The position numbers were made by a program, and so were the translations under genes. Shown here in pieces: positions 1-9,693 of a stretch of 64,000 nucleotides of DNA. Under the pieces are notes generated by a model. The model was not told the DNA's origin. It made no database searches and saw nothing but the letters and a program-made list of their open reading frames with translations. The stretch covers positions 1 through 64,000 of the forward strand of contig BPII01000012.1 of assembly GCA_026004035.1 (NCBI GenBank), given 5' to 3'. Every line of letters begins with the position of its first letter. Position 1 is the stretch's first letter. This stretch comes from Candidatus Sericytochromatia bacterium (lineage in GTDB: Bacteria > Cyanobacteriota > Sericytochromatia > UBA7694 > JACMQJ01).

Positions 1-390
1 TTCAATTGAGAACCATCACCACCTATAGTTATAAGAGCATCAAATTTTAATCTTTTAAAATTTTCTACTACTTTGTCAGATAAATCAACAAATTGTTGAG
101 TATTTCCCATTTCAATAAGATAATTAAAAGGATCACCTTTATTTGCTGTTCCTAATATTGTTCCTCCTAAGTGAGTTATACCTTTAACTTTATCTTTTGT
201 TAAAGGAACTATATAATTTGTATCTATGAGACCTCTGTATCCATTTCTAATACCATAAACTTCCCATCCTTGTAAAAAGAGCTGATAAAGTTGCAGCTCT
301 TATTACCGCATTTAAACCTGGCGCATCTCCTCCACCTGTATTTATTGCAATTCTTTTTATTTTTGATGGATCTATTGTTGTATTTTCCAT
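1..390 (-). CDS. pfkA: 6-phosphofructokinase, N-terminal part (runs off the window, one frame break)
   Basis: Glycolysis: phosphorylation of fructose 6-phosphate. The start is the ATG at 388-390; the gene continues past base 1. The N-terminus reads TGGGDAPGLNAVIRAA, the nucleotide-binding start of the PFK family, followed by GWEVYGIRNGYRGLID, GGTILGTANKGDPF and ITIGGDGS. A glycine after GGD is the pattern of ATP-dependent rather than pyrophosphate-dependent enzymes, and the GGTILGT...P pattern is that of the longer group often called group III (family knowledge). The frame breaks in the A-run at 274-278: five A's where four keep the frame (SALLQGWEVYG). I take this as a consensus error because the protein on both sides is well conserved. 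It is followed on the same strand (upstream) by the Fe-S carrier gene, 24 bases away. Confidence 0.85.
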
Positions 391-414
391 ATATTCTCCA
401 TTTAATATTCTTAT

Positions 415-758
415 TTATACTGAAAAGGATTCTCCACAACCACAAGTATTAGTAGCATTTGGATTTTTAAAAATAAAAACCTCTACCATTAAGACCGTCA
501 TTAAAATCTAAAGTCATTCCTTTTAAGTATATAGCACTTTTTCTATCTACCAAGACTTTTACCTTCGTCTTGTTCTATTACATAATCTTTTTCCTTTGGT
601 TCATCATAACTTAGTTTATAAGATAGTCCTGAACACCCCCCACCTTGAATTCCTAATCTTACACATAAATTCTTATTCTCTTCTTTTGATAAAATTCTTT
701 TTAATTCCTCTACAGCTTTATCTGTAAGAGTTACAATATTTTTTACTTTATTTTCCAT
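415..758 (-). CDS. A-type iron-sulfur carrier (HesB/IscA/ErpA family), two frame breaks
   Basis: Assembles or delivers Fe-S clusters to apoproteins in the cytoplasm. The uninterrupted start reads MENKVKNIVTLTDKAVEEL and GGGCSGLSY, holding the first conserved Cys. The frame then breaks in the T-run at 557-560 and again in the A-run at 475-479; removing one base from each gives the normal end of the family, GRGFIFKNPNATNTCGCGESF, with the Cys-Gly-Cys pair. The corrected protein is about 113 residues, the usual length. No neighbouring isc or suf genes are present in the window, so IscA, ErpA and SufA cannot be told apart. Both breaks are single extra bases in homopolymers, which suggests sequencing error rather than gene decay. 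Confidence 0.85.
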
Positions 759-1014
759 AATTACCTCAAAGATATAATAAATATAATATTATAGTATAAT
801 TATAACATCTTGCAAAAAAAGCCAAAAGAGCAATAGAAAGGGATTATAGAGTATGTTTTTTAGATTTATCACATTGCAATAACTTCATATTTTTGTTAAA
901 GAAATATATTAATTTAATACTTCAATTATTAATGTTATTGATAAAAAAAAAACAAGAATAAAGAAAGGATATTATATAATAGATTGTACATCTTTAAAAG
1001 TATGTGAAAATATA

Positions 1015-1196
1015 ATACCAATTTATTAAATTGTTAGTACATTAAAGGTTAATGTTTCTTATAGTTACAATTTTGTATAATTATACTAAAATTCTTATAT
1101 TTCAAGTAATTTATTAAAAACTTATAGTTTTTTTTTAATTTTTTATACTTTATTTTTAACTATTAATTATGCATAATTTATTATAAAAATTGGTAT
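1015..1196. repeat. MITE-like element B, copy 1 (182 bp)
   Basis: Non-coding 182-bp element that recurs at 35260-35441 with high similarity and the same length. Its ends are imperfect inverted repeats: ATACCAATTTATTAAA on the left and, read inward from the right, ATACCAATTTTTATAA. Inside is the palindrome GTATAATTATAC and a hairpin, AAAAACT at 1116-1122 pairing with AGTTTTT at 1126-1132 around TAT, followed by more T's, which looks like an intrinsic terminator read on the plus strand. No coding potential. It sits in the gene-poor stretch 759-1516, whose only other content is the transposase fragment next to it. Confidence 0.7.
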
Positions 1197-1207
1197 AAGA
1201 AAAAAAT

Positions 1208-1402
1208 ATGAAAAAAATAGCTACTCTATTTCAATTAAAAGTTTTAAGACTTAGACGAAAAATAGAAGGTGTTTTTTTAACTCTTAAAAGATTTTATAAC
1301 CTAAAAACTACTCTTTATTTTTCTGTTGAAGGTTATATTAATCATGTTTTATTAGTATTACTATCTTATCAAGTAAAGAAAATATTTTTAGCTAATTTTT
1401 AA
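1208..1402 (+). pseudogene. possible transposase C-terminal remnant (64 aa)
   Basis: A 64-residue open frame beginning 11 bases after MITE-like element B. The middle, RRKIEGVFLTLKRFYNLKTT and the following SVEGYINHVLLVLLSYQ, resembles the C-terminal end of DDE transposases (R-x-IE-x-xF...LK pattern, then a hydrophobic helix). It is far too short to be a working transposase, and no remaining N-terminal part is visible upstream, where the MITE-like element lies. Recognition is by eye only; it could be a chance frame. Just after its stop, the sequence at 1403-1425 recurs inverted next to another element at about 47650. Confidence 0.4.
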
Positions 1403-1516
1403 TCTCATTGTTAAGGTTATTAAATCTTTAAACATTATGTAAATTGATATGAATTGTTGTTATAATTTGTGTTGTTAAGTAAGATTATTTTTATAAATCT
1501 TTATAAATTAGTAAAA

Positions 1517-4260
1517 TTAGAATATATTTCTAGCTCCTTCATAAAGCGGTTTTTGATTATCAGTTGTTGTATTAGATAATTTTGTAATAGTACCACTTCC
1601 ATCTGAATTTCTTACATAAATATGTTTAACTCCTGATTCCTCACCTTGCCAAACAATTTTGCTACCATCAGGTGAAAATGAAGGATTAAAGTTATTTGTA
1701 GTTGTTCCTGATATTTTTGTAATAGTTCCAGAACCATCTGAATTTCTTACATATATATGATAAATATTGTTTGTGTCTCTACCATACCACGCTATTTTAC
1801 TACCATCAGGTGAAAATGTTGGTGAAAGATTCAATGTGGTAGATGAATCAGAAATTTGTATTTCACTACCAGAACCATCTGAATTTTTTGTAAATATATG
1901 ATATGTGCTACCTGATATAGCACTATAAACTACTTTGCTATTATCAGGAGAAAACATTGGATAATCAGAGCCATTAGATATTTTTGTAGATATTTGTATT
2001 GGTGAACCACTACCATCAGCATTTCCAACATAAATATTATAATTAGAACTTGTTGTTCCTTTCCAAACTACTTTTGTCCCATCATAAGAAAAGAAAGGTT
2101 TTTGATTATCTGATAAACTACCTGATATAGAAATAGGTGTTCCAGAACCATCTGAACTTGCAACAAGAACTTTTGGTGTACCAACTGTACCGACCCAAAC
2201 TACCTTATTACCATCAGGAGAAAAACTAACTTCTTTATTATTACTAGATGTTGTTGATATATGAATTGGAGAATTAGAATTATCACTATTTCTTACATAA
2301 ACTTTAGCTCCACTTGAATTTTTTATCCATGCAACTTTAGTTCCATCTTGAGATATTACAGGAGTAGGATCTACAACAGTTGTTGTATCTATTGTTATAG
2401 GAGAAAATGAATTTGTTGTACTTCCAACTTTTACATAATAGTTTGTACCATCAGTACTTGTCCAAACAGCTTGATTTCCATTTATTGCAATAGCAGTACT
2501 TCCCCCATTACCTGATCCATCAGATATTTGTAATGGTGATGATGAATTATCTTCATAAGCAACGTATACATGATAATTTGAACCATTATATCCTGAATAA
2601 ATTATTCTAGGAGTAGAACCTACTTGTAAGTAATCAATATTTACTTTGTAATTTGTAGAACTCCATTTTTTCCTACCTGAAGGTATTAATTTTAGAGTAT
2701 GAGTTGTATTTGATAATCCTGTAATATGAAATATTTCTTGTTGATATTGTTCTGTTGATGAATATAAATCAAACCTACCTTGATAATTTCCATCTATATA
2801 AACATCTACTTGTCCTCTATCTGATCCCTTTGTAGCATAGTAATATAAAGAAATACCTTGAAATTCATATTCAGCCTTATTTGTTGTAAATGAATCAAAA
2901 GCTATTCTAGTTCCAGAAGATGAAGCATTTTTAGTATTTTTAGCTTCTATATAAAATGAATGTTGAGTATTTGTAAGTCCTGTAAATTTCTAAATCAAAG
3001 AATTGTGTAGAAGGATTATATAAATCTATTTCTTGATTCCATACCCCATCAATATATAAATCAGCTTTACCATAATTTGATAATTTTACTAATTTTAAAT
3101 TTAAGTAATCTCCTGTAAATGTTCCTCTTACTGCTGGCCTAGCTTTAAATTCATTTACGCTAAATCTAAATCCTGATGAAGAAGGATTTCTTTGTTCTAA
3201 TGGATCTATTGTTATAGTATGTTCTCCACTACCTAAATCTCTAGCTACTAAAAACATCTTCATATACAGCTGTAGCATTATATAAATCTATTATTTTTGG
3301 TGTATCAGAGTTATCTATAGTTACAGCAATTTTACCACAATTATTCCATTTTAAAGCATTGTATATAATATTATTTCCATAAAATTTGTATTCTATACTT
3401 GGTAGTACTTCAGCTCTTACAAAGTTAAATCTATTTCCATCTACACCTTCTATTACTAGCTTATTACTTCCATTAGGTAATCCAGTAATAATTGTTTTTG
3501 ATAATTGCCAAGTAGAGCTATAATTATTTACTGATATATTTCTTATTTAATTATTACTACTATCATAAACTTTTAAATTACACTGTCCCATAACAGGAGT
3601 TTTGAATTGATAAACTTGTATATTTGTTCCTCTAAATGGTATCTCTATTTTTGATGTTGATTCTCTACTATGTGTATAACTTATACCTTCACTACTCGTC
3701 TGTGTTCTCCATGCAAGATGCATACTATTTGACCATGCTTCTTCTTTTGGTGATGGACTTTGTGGAGGATCATTATAACTACCATTATAAATGTACTTTA
3801 TTTTATTTATATCCGTTTCTTGATTTGTTACTACATACTTATTTGAAGAATATAATTCATTATATTTATAGATGAGAATATGTAAGCCAACCACTACCTA
3901 TGTATAGTAATACTTGAACTTGTATCATTAGCCATTTGAAAAGGTGCTTCACTATTTCGTATAATGAAAACTGCTTGCACTTGCAGCACCATTTGAATAA
4001 TTTGTCCAACTTCCACTATAAACTAAAGATGAGTTTGTATTTTCTATAACATTATTTGCTTCAGTCATATTATTACCATTATAATTAGATGAAGTATAGT
4101 TATTCCAATTACCTTTATAAGTTAATTCATTATCTTGAACTAAATAAGAACCTTTTAGTTTAAAAGAATTTTTGACACCTACACTACTTGTATTTAAATT
4201 ATTATTTAAAGAACATGATAGTATCAAAGGCAATAACAGAAAATATGTAATTTTTTTCAT
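1517..4260 (-). pseudogene. beta-propeller (PD40/TolB-like) lipoprotein, frame broken in several places
   Basis: Start chosen at 4258-4260 (MKKITYFLLLPLILSCS), with a GGAG ribosome site just upstream and the lipobox ILSC. After a low-complexity N-terminus there are galactose-binding-like beta-sandwich stretches (DLYIDGVWNQEIDLY; VDVYIDGNYQGRFDLY; TGLSNTTHTLK). The C-terminal third has at least six PD40 blades of the type FSPDGSKIVW and IYVRNSDGSG. About 910 residues if all frames are joined. Frame is lost near 3957 (extra A), twice between about 3870 and 3910, near 3251 (extra T) and near 2988; an in-frame TAA stands at 3547-3549. So many lesions could mean a decayed gene, but most are single extra homopolymer bases like those in essential genes here. 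The likely role is a surface or periplasmic binding protein; ligand unknown. Confidence 0.65.
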
Positions 4261-4411
4261 AAAAATTAAAACTCCATAATTATTATAAAACAATTATAAA
4301 ATCTAAATTAATTTTAGTGTAAATAATTAAATTTAATTTCATTCATAATTAATGATTAATTAAAAAATAAAAAAAAATATTATTAATATTAAAAGTTGTA
4401 TAATATTTATC

Positions 4412-4984
4412 ATGATTGATTTTAATACTTATAAAAGAAATATAGAAGAAAAAATAAAAAATTATATAGAATCAAGTTCTAAAAAAATACTTATATTTGG
4501 TGAAAAACTTAATATAGAAAATAAGAATATTAAAGTTTTTTATTTCAATGATATTAATTTAAATTTAGATAAAAATATTTTTGAGCAAATAATAATTTAT
4601 CATGAATTAGAAAAAATTATAAATCCTAAAATGTTTTTATTAAGACTTAGACAAAACTTGGCAAAAAATAGTAATATACTATTTGTAGTTTATAATATAT
4701 CTCATTTTTTAAACATTTTAAATATATTTAATGATAAGTCAAAAGATGCTTTATCTAAAAATTACTGTAACCATTTTAATTACTTTTCATTAAAAAATAT
4801 TATTAATGATACTGGTTTTGAAGTGATTTCAGAGGAAATATATGTCTATTTTCATAATAAAAAAGATATTGAACATTTGATAAAAATTATAAAACATCCT
4901 TATGTAGTAGCTTATAGCTTTATAATAAAAGCTAAAAAAATAGAAAAATTTCCTTTTATAGAAAGTGTATGGCACTGGGATTGA
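4412..4984 (+). CDS. methyltransferase-like protein with 3' end replaced by a MITE
   Basis: 190 residues. The stretch QIIIYHELEKIINPKMFLL followed by LRQNLAKNSNILFVVYN and later FSLKNIINDTGFEVISEEIY follows the second half of class I SAM-dependent methyltransferases (motif H-x-LEH-x-x-P, then a strand ending in PN, then a domain saying where the variable loop ends). The usual glycine-rich motif I is not clear, so the N-terminus is divergent and activity is doubtful. The last codons, coding WHWD and TGA, lie within the inverted repeat of MITE-like element A, so the original C-terminus was probably longer or different. Assignment is by pattern only. Confidence 0.5.
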   Translation: MIDFNTYKRNIEEKIKNYIESSSKKILIFGEKLNIENKNIKVFYFNDINLNLDKNIFEQIIIYHELEKIINPKMFLLRLRQNLAKNSNILFVVYNISHFLNILNIFNDKSKDALSKNYCNHFNYFSLKNIINDTGFEVISEEIYVYFHNKKDIEHLIKIIKHPYVVAYSFIIKAKKIEKFPFIESVWHWD

Positions 4985-5110
4985 GTTATAGAAAAAATTA
5001 CCTTCAAAAACTTATAAATACTAAATTTAGAGTATATTTTAATATAAATCTTTAAAATGCTTACTATTAAGGGATTTTAAGCTTATCAAAAAATAATATT
5101 AGCCTAGTGC
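4972..5110. repeat. MITE-like element A, copy 1 (~139 bp)
   Basis: Non-coding element found three times in the window (also 15294-15434 and 47671-47810). Left end GCACTGGGATTGAGTTATAG; right end, read inward, GCACTAGGCTAATATTATT, so the two ends are imperfect inverted repeats. The core, with AATATAAATCTTTAAAATGC and AAGGGATTTTAAGCTTATC, is nearly the same in all copies. It has no open frame. This copy lies between a methyltransferase-like gene, whose stop it provides, and a truncated transposase relic. I see no certain target duplication. Confidence 0.75.
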
Positions 5111-5375
5111 TCTAAAAACACAGAATTTGTACGTCTTAAAGAACTATTTTTGGCTTCAAGATGATTAGCATGAATTTCATTTTTATCAATATCTTTTGTA
5201 TTAGGATGTTCAAAAACTTGCTTTTCATATTTTTGAAGTTTTTTACTACCTTTGTTTTTTATTCTTACTCTTATTCATTCAGGTAAAATTTCTTTATTCT
5301 TACCTTTTACTACTAAACACAACTTTCTTGACAATTCTTTATGGTTGATTAATTACCACAAATCTATTAAACTAA
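5108..5375 (-). pseudogene. IS1-like transposase relic
   Basis: The minus strand encodes NHKELSRKLCLVVKGKNKEI, LPE, a TGA stop, then IRVRIKNKGSKKLQKYEKQ, EHPNTKDIDKNEIHANHLEA and KNSSLRRTNS before ending at the border of MITE-like element A. The signature IHANHLEA followed by N-SSLRR is familiar from IS1-type DDE transposases common in cyanobacteria and relatives (recalled, not searched). At least two in-frame stops (TAA further upstream, TGA after LPE) and a missing C-terminus show that it is dead. No terminal repeats of the original IS can be located. Confidence 0.6.
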
Positions 5376-5408
5376 AATATACTAAAATATATTTAAAAGG
5401 ATTCACTA

Positions 5409-5798
5409 ATGAAAAATATTTTAGCATATATAATTTTTATATTAGTTTTATCTTGTAGCTCTGTAAATGAAACTGAAAATGTTTCAGATAAATTTGTAAG
5501 ACTTTATTATCAAGAAATGAATCAAATTGAAGCTATTAAAATAGCTACAATGAATGCTAAGGAAAAATTAGAAAAAGAAATTGACTTAATAAAATCAAGA
5601 AATAGTCAGTTTATTAATGATATACCTAAAATTTCAATAAAAAAAGAAGATGTTCAAATAAAAGATGATATAGCATTAGTAACATATAAAATTATCATAC
5701 AACCTAAAAATATAAAACCTTTTGAAAAAACAGCATTTATAAGTTTATACAAAGAAAATAATAATTGGAAAGTAAGTAACTTTGAAGAAGTTCAGTAG
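5409..5798 (+). CDS. small lipoprotein with NTF2-like (DUF4878-type) domain
   Basis: 129 residues. Signal peptide MKNILAYIIFILVLSCSS with lipobox VLSC, so the mature protein is lipid-anchored at Cys16. The rest, with FVRLYYQEMNQIEAIKIATMN and a C-terminal strand pair ending in ISLYKENNNWKVSNFEEVQ, resembles small periplasmic proteins with an NTF2-like fold in which a closing Trp-Lys-Val strand is typical. Family assignment is tentative. It is separated by 40 bases from the next gene on the same strand, where a GGAG site precedes that gene. Confidence 0.65.
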   Translation: MKNILAYIIFILVLSCSSVNETENVSDKFVRLYYQEMNQIEAIKIATMNAKEKLEKEIDLIKSRNSQFINDIPKISIKKEDVQIKDDIALVTYKIIIQPKNIKPFEKTAFISLYKENNNWKVSNFEEVQ

Positions 5799-5838
5799 AT
5801 TTTGAGTATATAATTTAATTATATACTAAGGAGCTATT

Positions 5839-7360
5839 ATGTTTGACCAAAATATGTTTAATGAGCTATCCAAATTAAAAGTGGATAGAAGAAGAAAAGT
5901 TCAAAAACAAGAAGACATTCAAGAAGAAATTTCAAAGCCCAGAGATGATGATTATTATAATGATTATGAAAATAATGAAGAATATCAAGATGATGAGTAT
6001 TATGAGTATGAAGATGAAGAAGAAGTTTTAAATAATAATCTTCAAAATATTACAGAATTTATAAATGATAATTTATCAAATAAGAAAAAATTAGATCCAA
6101 CAAGATATATAAATAGTGACCCAAGTAATGATTTTGCAACTTCTGAAAAAGAAGCAAAACTAATAACAATTGCAGGAAGAAAAAGTATAAGGGTATTAAA
6201 AGATTTAGAAGGTAAAGAAGTAAAAAGTAAATTTATTGGCGAAGATGGAAATTTAAATGTTGTTTATCATGAACCAGGAAAAAATATTGTCAAAAGAAAA
6301 AGTATAGAGGAAAGAAGGTTAGAAGTAAAAATGGAAGCTTTATCAGAACTAATCTCTAAATTTAAAACTGAAGATGATATAATTGAAGAATTAAAAGAAA
6401 ATCCTTTAGATTTAGATAAAATCAATTTACCTAAAAAAGAAATTAAGAATTTAGAAAATATCAGTTATATTAAAGATGGATTAGATATAAAAATATCATT
6501 AGTTTTAAATACTTTTTCAAATTTATCGTCATTTATCGAAAAAAAAAGCAAATTTACCAAAAATAAATATAAATATTTCAGCACCAGATAATTTAAGAGC
6601 TTTATTTTCTAAAAAATCAATTGATGAATACGATACATCAAGAATTTTTCTTTTATCATTATTTTTAGAAAATCCTGAAGAATTTCCTACAAAAGATACT
6701 TTTGAACAAATAGAATATAGAAATTCTCAAGTTGGTGCAAAATGTAAAACAATAGATTTAAAAAGAATGATTACATATATATCATCTGATTCTGAATTTA
6801 ATAATACTGTGGATTTAATTAATAAAATAACTACTAAAGAAAATATAGATGTTTCTGGCATAAAAGAATTAATTGATTTCAAATGTAAAGAAGTTCTAAA
6901 ATATTTAATGATTAAATATTTAAAAAAAGATTCTGTTGATCCATTTAGTAAAGTAAATTTAATAACTATAAAAAAAGAATTTCAACTTAAATATAGAGCT
7001 ATTGAATCATCTAAAAACTTAATTGAATCTCTTAATAATAAAGCTAAATCTTTTCCTCCTTCTATGAAAGAACAAATAAAAAAAACTGAAGATACAGCAA
7101 AAGAGGAAACAGAAAAATTAGAAAATTTAAAAAAAGAATTAAACAAAGCAGAAAAAGAAATTACAATTTTAATTATTTTATTTTATGCTATGAAAAACAA
7201 TAATGGTTATAGTCTTGATTTTACTAAAAACTTGCCTATAAATGATATATTTAATGCTTTAAATGAATATAATGTAAATACAGAATCTTTCGAAGTAAAA
7301 GAAATTATTAATAATAATATTAGAGAGTCTGATTTAAATGAGATTCTTAAAGAACGTTAA
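5839..7360 (+). CDS. acidic, coiled-coil-containing protein of unknown function (one frame break)
   Basis: Reads as two frames (5839-6591 and a second to 7360) that join if one T is removed from the TTT at about 6554-6556, giving KSKLPKINININISAPDNLR; about 506 residues. Start follows a GGAG site. Residues ~30-65 are very acidic and Tyr-rich (DDDYYNDYENNEEYQDDEYY). A segment near residues 100-150 resembles a small beta domain (TIAGRKSIRVLKDLEGKEVK). The C-terminal third is Lys/Glu-rich with heptad-like spacing. No signal peptide. Its end overlaps the start of the amidase gene by 23 bases, so the two are probably co-translated. I do not recognise the family. Confidence 0.6.
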
Positions 7361-8693
7361 TTTTCTAATATTATTTATTTTATTATTTTGCTTTGATGTT
7401 AAATCATATGATTTAGTTTCTTTTAATACAATAAGAAATAAACAAATAGAAGATGAAGCTAAAGAAATAGGACTTATTAACTTTAATCAATTTTTGAGAA
7501 TTTATTATTTCAATTATTTAAAAGATAAGAAAGATTATGAAAAAAATAATTTACTAGTTAATCTAAATAAAGAACTTTCTTTATTGAAATATTCTAAAAA
7601 GAAAAGTGAAAGAAAACCTCCTATAATACTTCATTGGACAGCATCTAAGACCTCTTTAGGAGCAATAAAAACTCTTTTCCAAGAGAGAAAGTCAATGAAA
7701 GAAGGTATAATAGGTGTAGATTATTTAATAACAGAACCTTTATATAATCCTGATAATCCTTATATGCATAAAAAATCATATATTGTAGATTTATCAGGTG
7801 GAGAAGTAGCTACAACATGGTTTCATGTTCCTAATAAAGATAAAGTAAAAATGAAACATCATGATAGAAAATATAATAAAGCTATAAATATAGAAATTAT
7901 GGGCTGGAGATTCTTTAATTCTAATAAAGGAAAAAATAATGATTATGGTGAATATGGCAAAGTTGGAATAAGAGAAAATTTTAATGGAAATTTTGATAAT
8001 TTTGATAATAATTACAAAATTTACTCAACAGTTATAAAATTTTTGAATTATTTAGCTGAAAAATATGATTTTTCACAAATAATAGATGAATTTCAAAGAG
8101 AAAATGAAATAGATAAAAATTTATTAGAAAAAGGTATTTTATATTTAAATGGCCCACTAAGTAATTTTATAAAAGGTCATGGACTTATAGCTATAGAACA
8201 TACATTATTATTTAATAGTGATTACATAAGACATAAAAAAGATTTTATGCCTGAAGAATTACTTGTTTTATATCAAGATTTAAAAGATTATAGAAAACAT
8301 TTAAAAGACAATGATATTGAACAGAAAATTGAAAATAAAATTGCAAGTTTAAGTACTTCTTCGTCTTATGATATTACATCTATAAAAGAAGAGATAAATA
8401 AAATAAATGATTTAAATAAAAAAGAATATCTATTATATCTTTTATATTTAGAAACAATTCAAATAAAAAATTTAGAAGATTTTAATTATAATAGAAGTTT
8501 TGGGGATTATCTCAAAAATAAGTATAAAGAGAAGTATATATTAAATTTAATAAAGAAATACATTACAAATAAAAACTTACAAGAAAATGAAATTAACTAT
8601 TTTCAAGAATTATCTAACACTTTTAAAAATAAGCATTTGAAAAATTTATTAATAAAATTAATTAATAATAAAATAGTCTCTCAAATTAATTGA
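7338..8693 (+). CDS. secreted N-acetylmuramoyl-L-alanine amidase-like protein (Amidase_2 fold)
   Basis: 451 residues. Hydrophobic signal peptide (residues 5-22, NVNFLILFILLFCFDVKSYD), so exported. Central region matches the Amidase_2/AmpD family: PPIILHWTAS gives the first zinc ligand His, NKAINIEIMGW is the strand before the active site, and KGHGLIAIEHTLLFNSDYIR followed by HKKDF corresponds to the second ligand region and the K-x-D end. Family members cut the amide bond between MurNAc and the stem peptide. The C-terminal ~150 residues are helical, Lys/Glu/Asn-rich and have no recognised domain. Starts inside the end of the preceding gene. The usual second ligand motif is not canonical, so catalytic activity is likely but not certain. 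Confidence 0.7.
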   Translation: MRFLKNVNFLILFILLFCFDVKSYDLVSFNTIRNKQIEDEAKEIGLINFNQFLRIYYFNYLKDKKDYEKNNLLVNLNKELSLLKYSKKKSERKPPIILHWTASKTSLGAIKTLFQERKSMKEGIIGVDYLITEPLYNPDNPYMHKKSYIVDLSGGEVATTWFHVPNKDKVKMKHHDRKYNKAINIEIMGWRFFNSNKGKNNDYGEYGKVGIRENFNGNFDNFDNNYKIYSTVIKFLNYLAEKYDFSQIIDEFQRENEIDKNLLEKGILYLNGPLSNFIKGHGLIAIEHTLLFNSDYIRHKKDFMPEELLVLYQDLKDYRKHLKDNDIEQKIENKIASLSTSSSYDITSIKEEINKINDLNKKEYLLYLLYLETIQIKNLEDFNYNRSFGDYLKNKYKEKYILNLIKKYITNKNLQENEINYFQELSNTFKNKHLKNLLIKLINNKIVSQIN

Positions 8694-8785
8694 TTTATAA
8701 ATTTTATTAAATACTAAGTTAAACTTCATATTATATATTATACTTTCTTATGCTTTTATTGATGAATTAATTTAAGAGGGTTATT

Positions 8786-9133
8786 ATGAGTCAAAAAATT
8801 ATTGAAGATATTAATAAAGATGCTCTAAAAAAAGATTTACCTGAAATGAATGTAGGTGATACTGTTAGAGTTGCTGTTAGAATTGTAGAAGGTGGTAAAG
8901 AAAGAATTCAAAATTATGAAGGTGTTATAATAAGAGAAAAAGGTTCTGGAATTACTAAAACAATAACAGTTAGAAAAGTATTTAAAGGTGTTGGTGTTGA
9001 AAGAATATTTCCTGTTCATTCTCCCAAAATTGAATCTATTAAAGTAGTTAGAAAAGGTGATGTTAGACGAGCTAAATTATATTATCTACGTGATAGACAA
9101 GGAAAAGCTGCAAGAATAAAAGAGAAAATGTAA
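8786..9133 (+). CDS. rplS: 50S ribosomal protein L19
   Basis: 115 residues, the normal length. Shows the family's core: [13 protein letters not shown] [60 protein letters not shown] and the end [21 protein letters not shown]19 sits at the 30S-50S interface. A clear GAGGG ribosome site precedes the ATG. Usually found with trmD and rimM; those are not here. An unrelated small gene follows after only 7 bases and is probably in the same transcript. Confidence 0.97.
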   Translation: MSQKIIEDINKDALKKDLPEMNVGDTVRVAVRIVEGGKERIQNYEGVIIREKGSGITKTITVRKVFKGVGVERIFPVHSPKIESIKVVRKGDVRRAKLYYLRDRQGKAARIKEKM

Positions 9134-9140
9134 GTAATTA

Positions 9141-9593
9141 ATGGATATAAAAAATTCATTAGAAAATGTATTTTCTAATTTTAAGGCAAAATTAGAACTA
9201 GAAAAATCAAAGTTAAGTGAAATAAATTTTTTTCTTAATAATACAATAAAACTTTCTTTTGAAAAAATAAAGAAATCTTTAAAAGAAGATTTTAACATAA
9301 ATTCTTATTACCAATTATCAGACAACTCTTTAGAATTCCATATATTAGAAGATAAGAATTTATTTTTACCATTGTTTGTGTATAAAATAAAAATAGAAGA
9401 TGAAAATAATTTAACAGTATATACAATTAATGATGATCCTGATATTAACGCTTTTAAGCCTAGAGATATATTTGGGGATATACAAACTTTAAATATTTTT
9501 TCACTTACAGAAGAAGATATTATAAATGACTTTATTTCAAGATATAAAAATTTCTTAGAAAACTATAGTATTTCTAAAACTAAAAATTTTTAA
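9141..9593 (+). CDS. hypothetical protein, 150 aa
   Basis: Starts 7 bases after the rplS stop, so probably co-transcribed with it. N-terminal half is helical and Lys/Glu-rich (residues 1-50); the second half is a likely alpha/beta domain (LSDNSLEFHILEDKNLFLPL, then a conserved-looking DPDINAFKPRDIFGD). No signal peptide, no membrane segment, no known motif. Function not recognised. Confidence 0.6.
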   Translation: MDIKNSLENVFSNFKAKLELEKSKLSEINFFLNNTIKLSFEKIKKSLKEDFNINSYYQLSDNSLEFHILEDKNLFLPLFVYKIKIEDENNLTVYTINDDPDINAFKPRDIFGDIQTLNIFSLTEEDIINDFISRYKNFLENYSISKTKNF

Positions 9594-9693
9594 AATAGGT
9601 ATTTTTTATCAAAAAAGTTTTAGCAAGTTTGTTACAAAATAGTATAATAATAAATAATAATTTATTTAAAATAAATTTAAAAGAGGTCCTTTA

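Noticed and set aside
3636..3875. Plus-strand frame in the propeller gene
   Set aside because: Antisense to conserved coding sequence; low complexity Tyr/Leu composition.
5108..5375. Reassignment of TGA to tryptophan (LPE-TGA-IRVR)
   Set aside because: TGA ends normal genes elsewhere in the window (for example 8691-8693, 58105-58107), and this relic has a further stop upstream.
5252..5458. 68-residue frame overlapping the lipoprotein start
   Set aside because: It is in another frame from the well-supported lipoprotein and lies over the transposase relic, with no RBS or motif.
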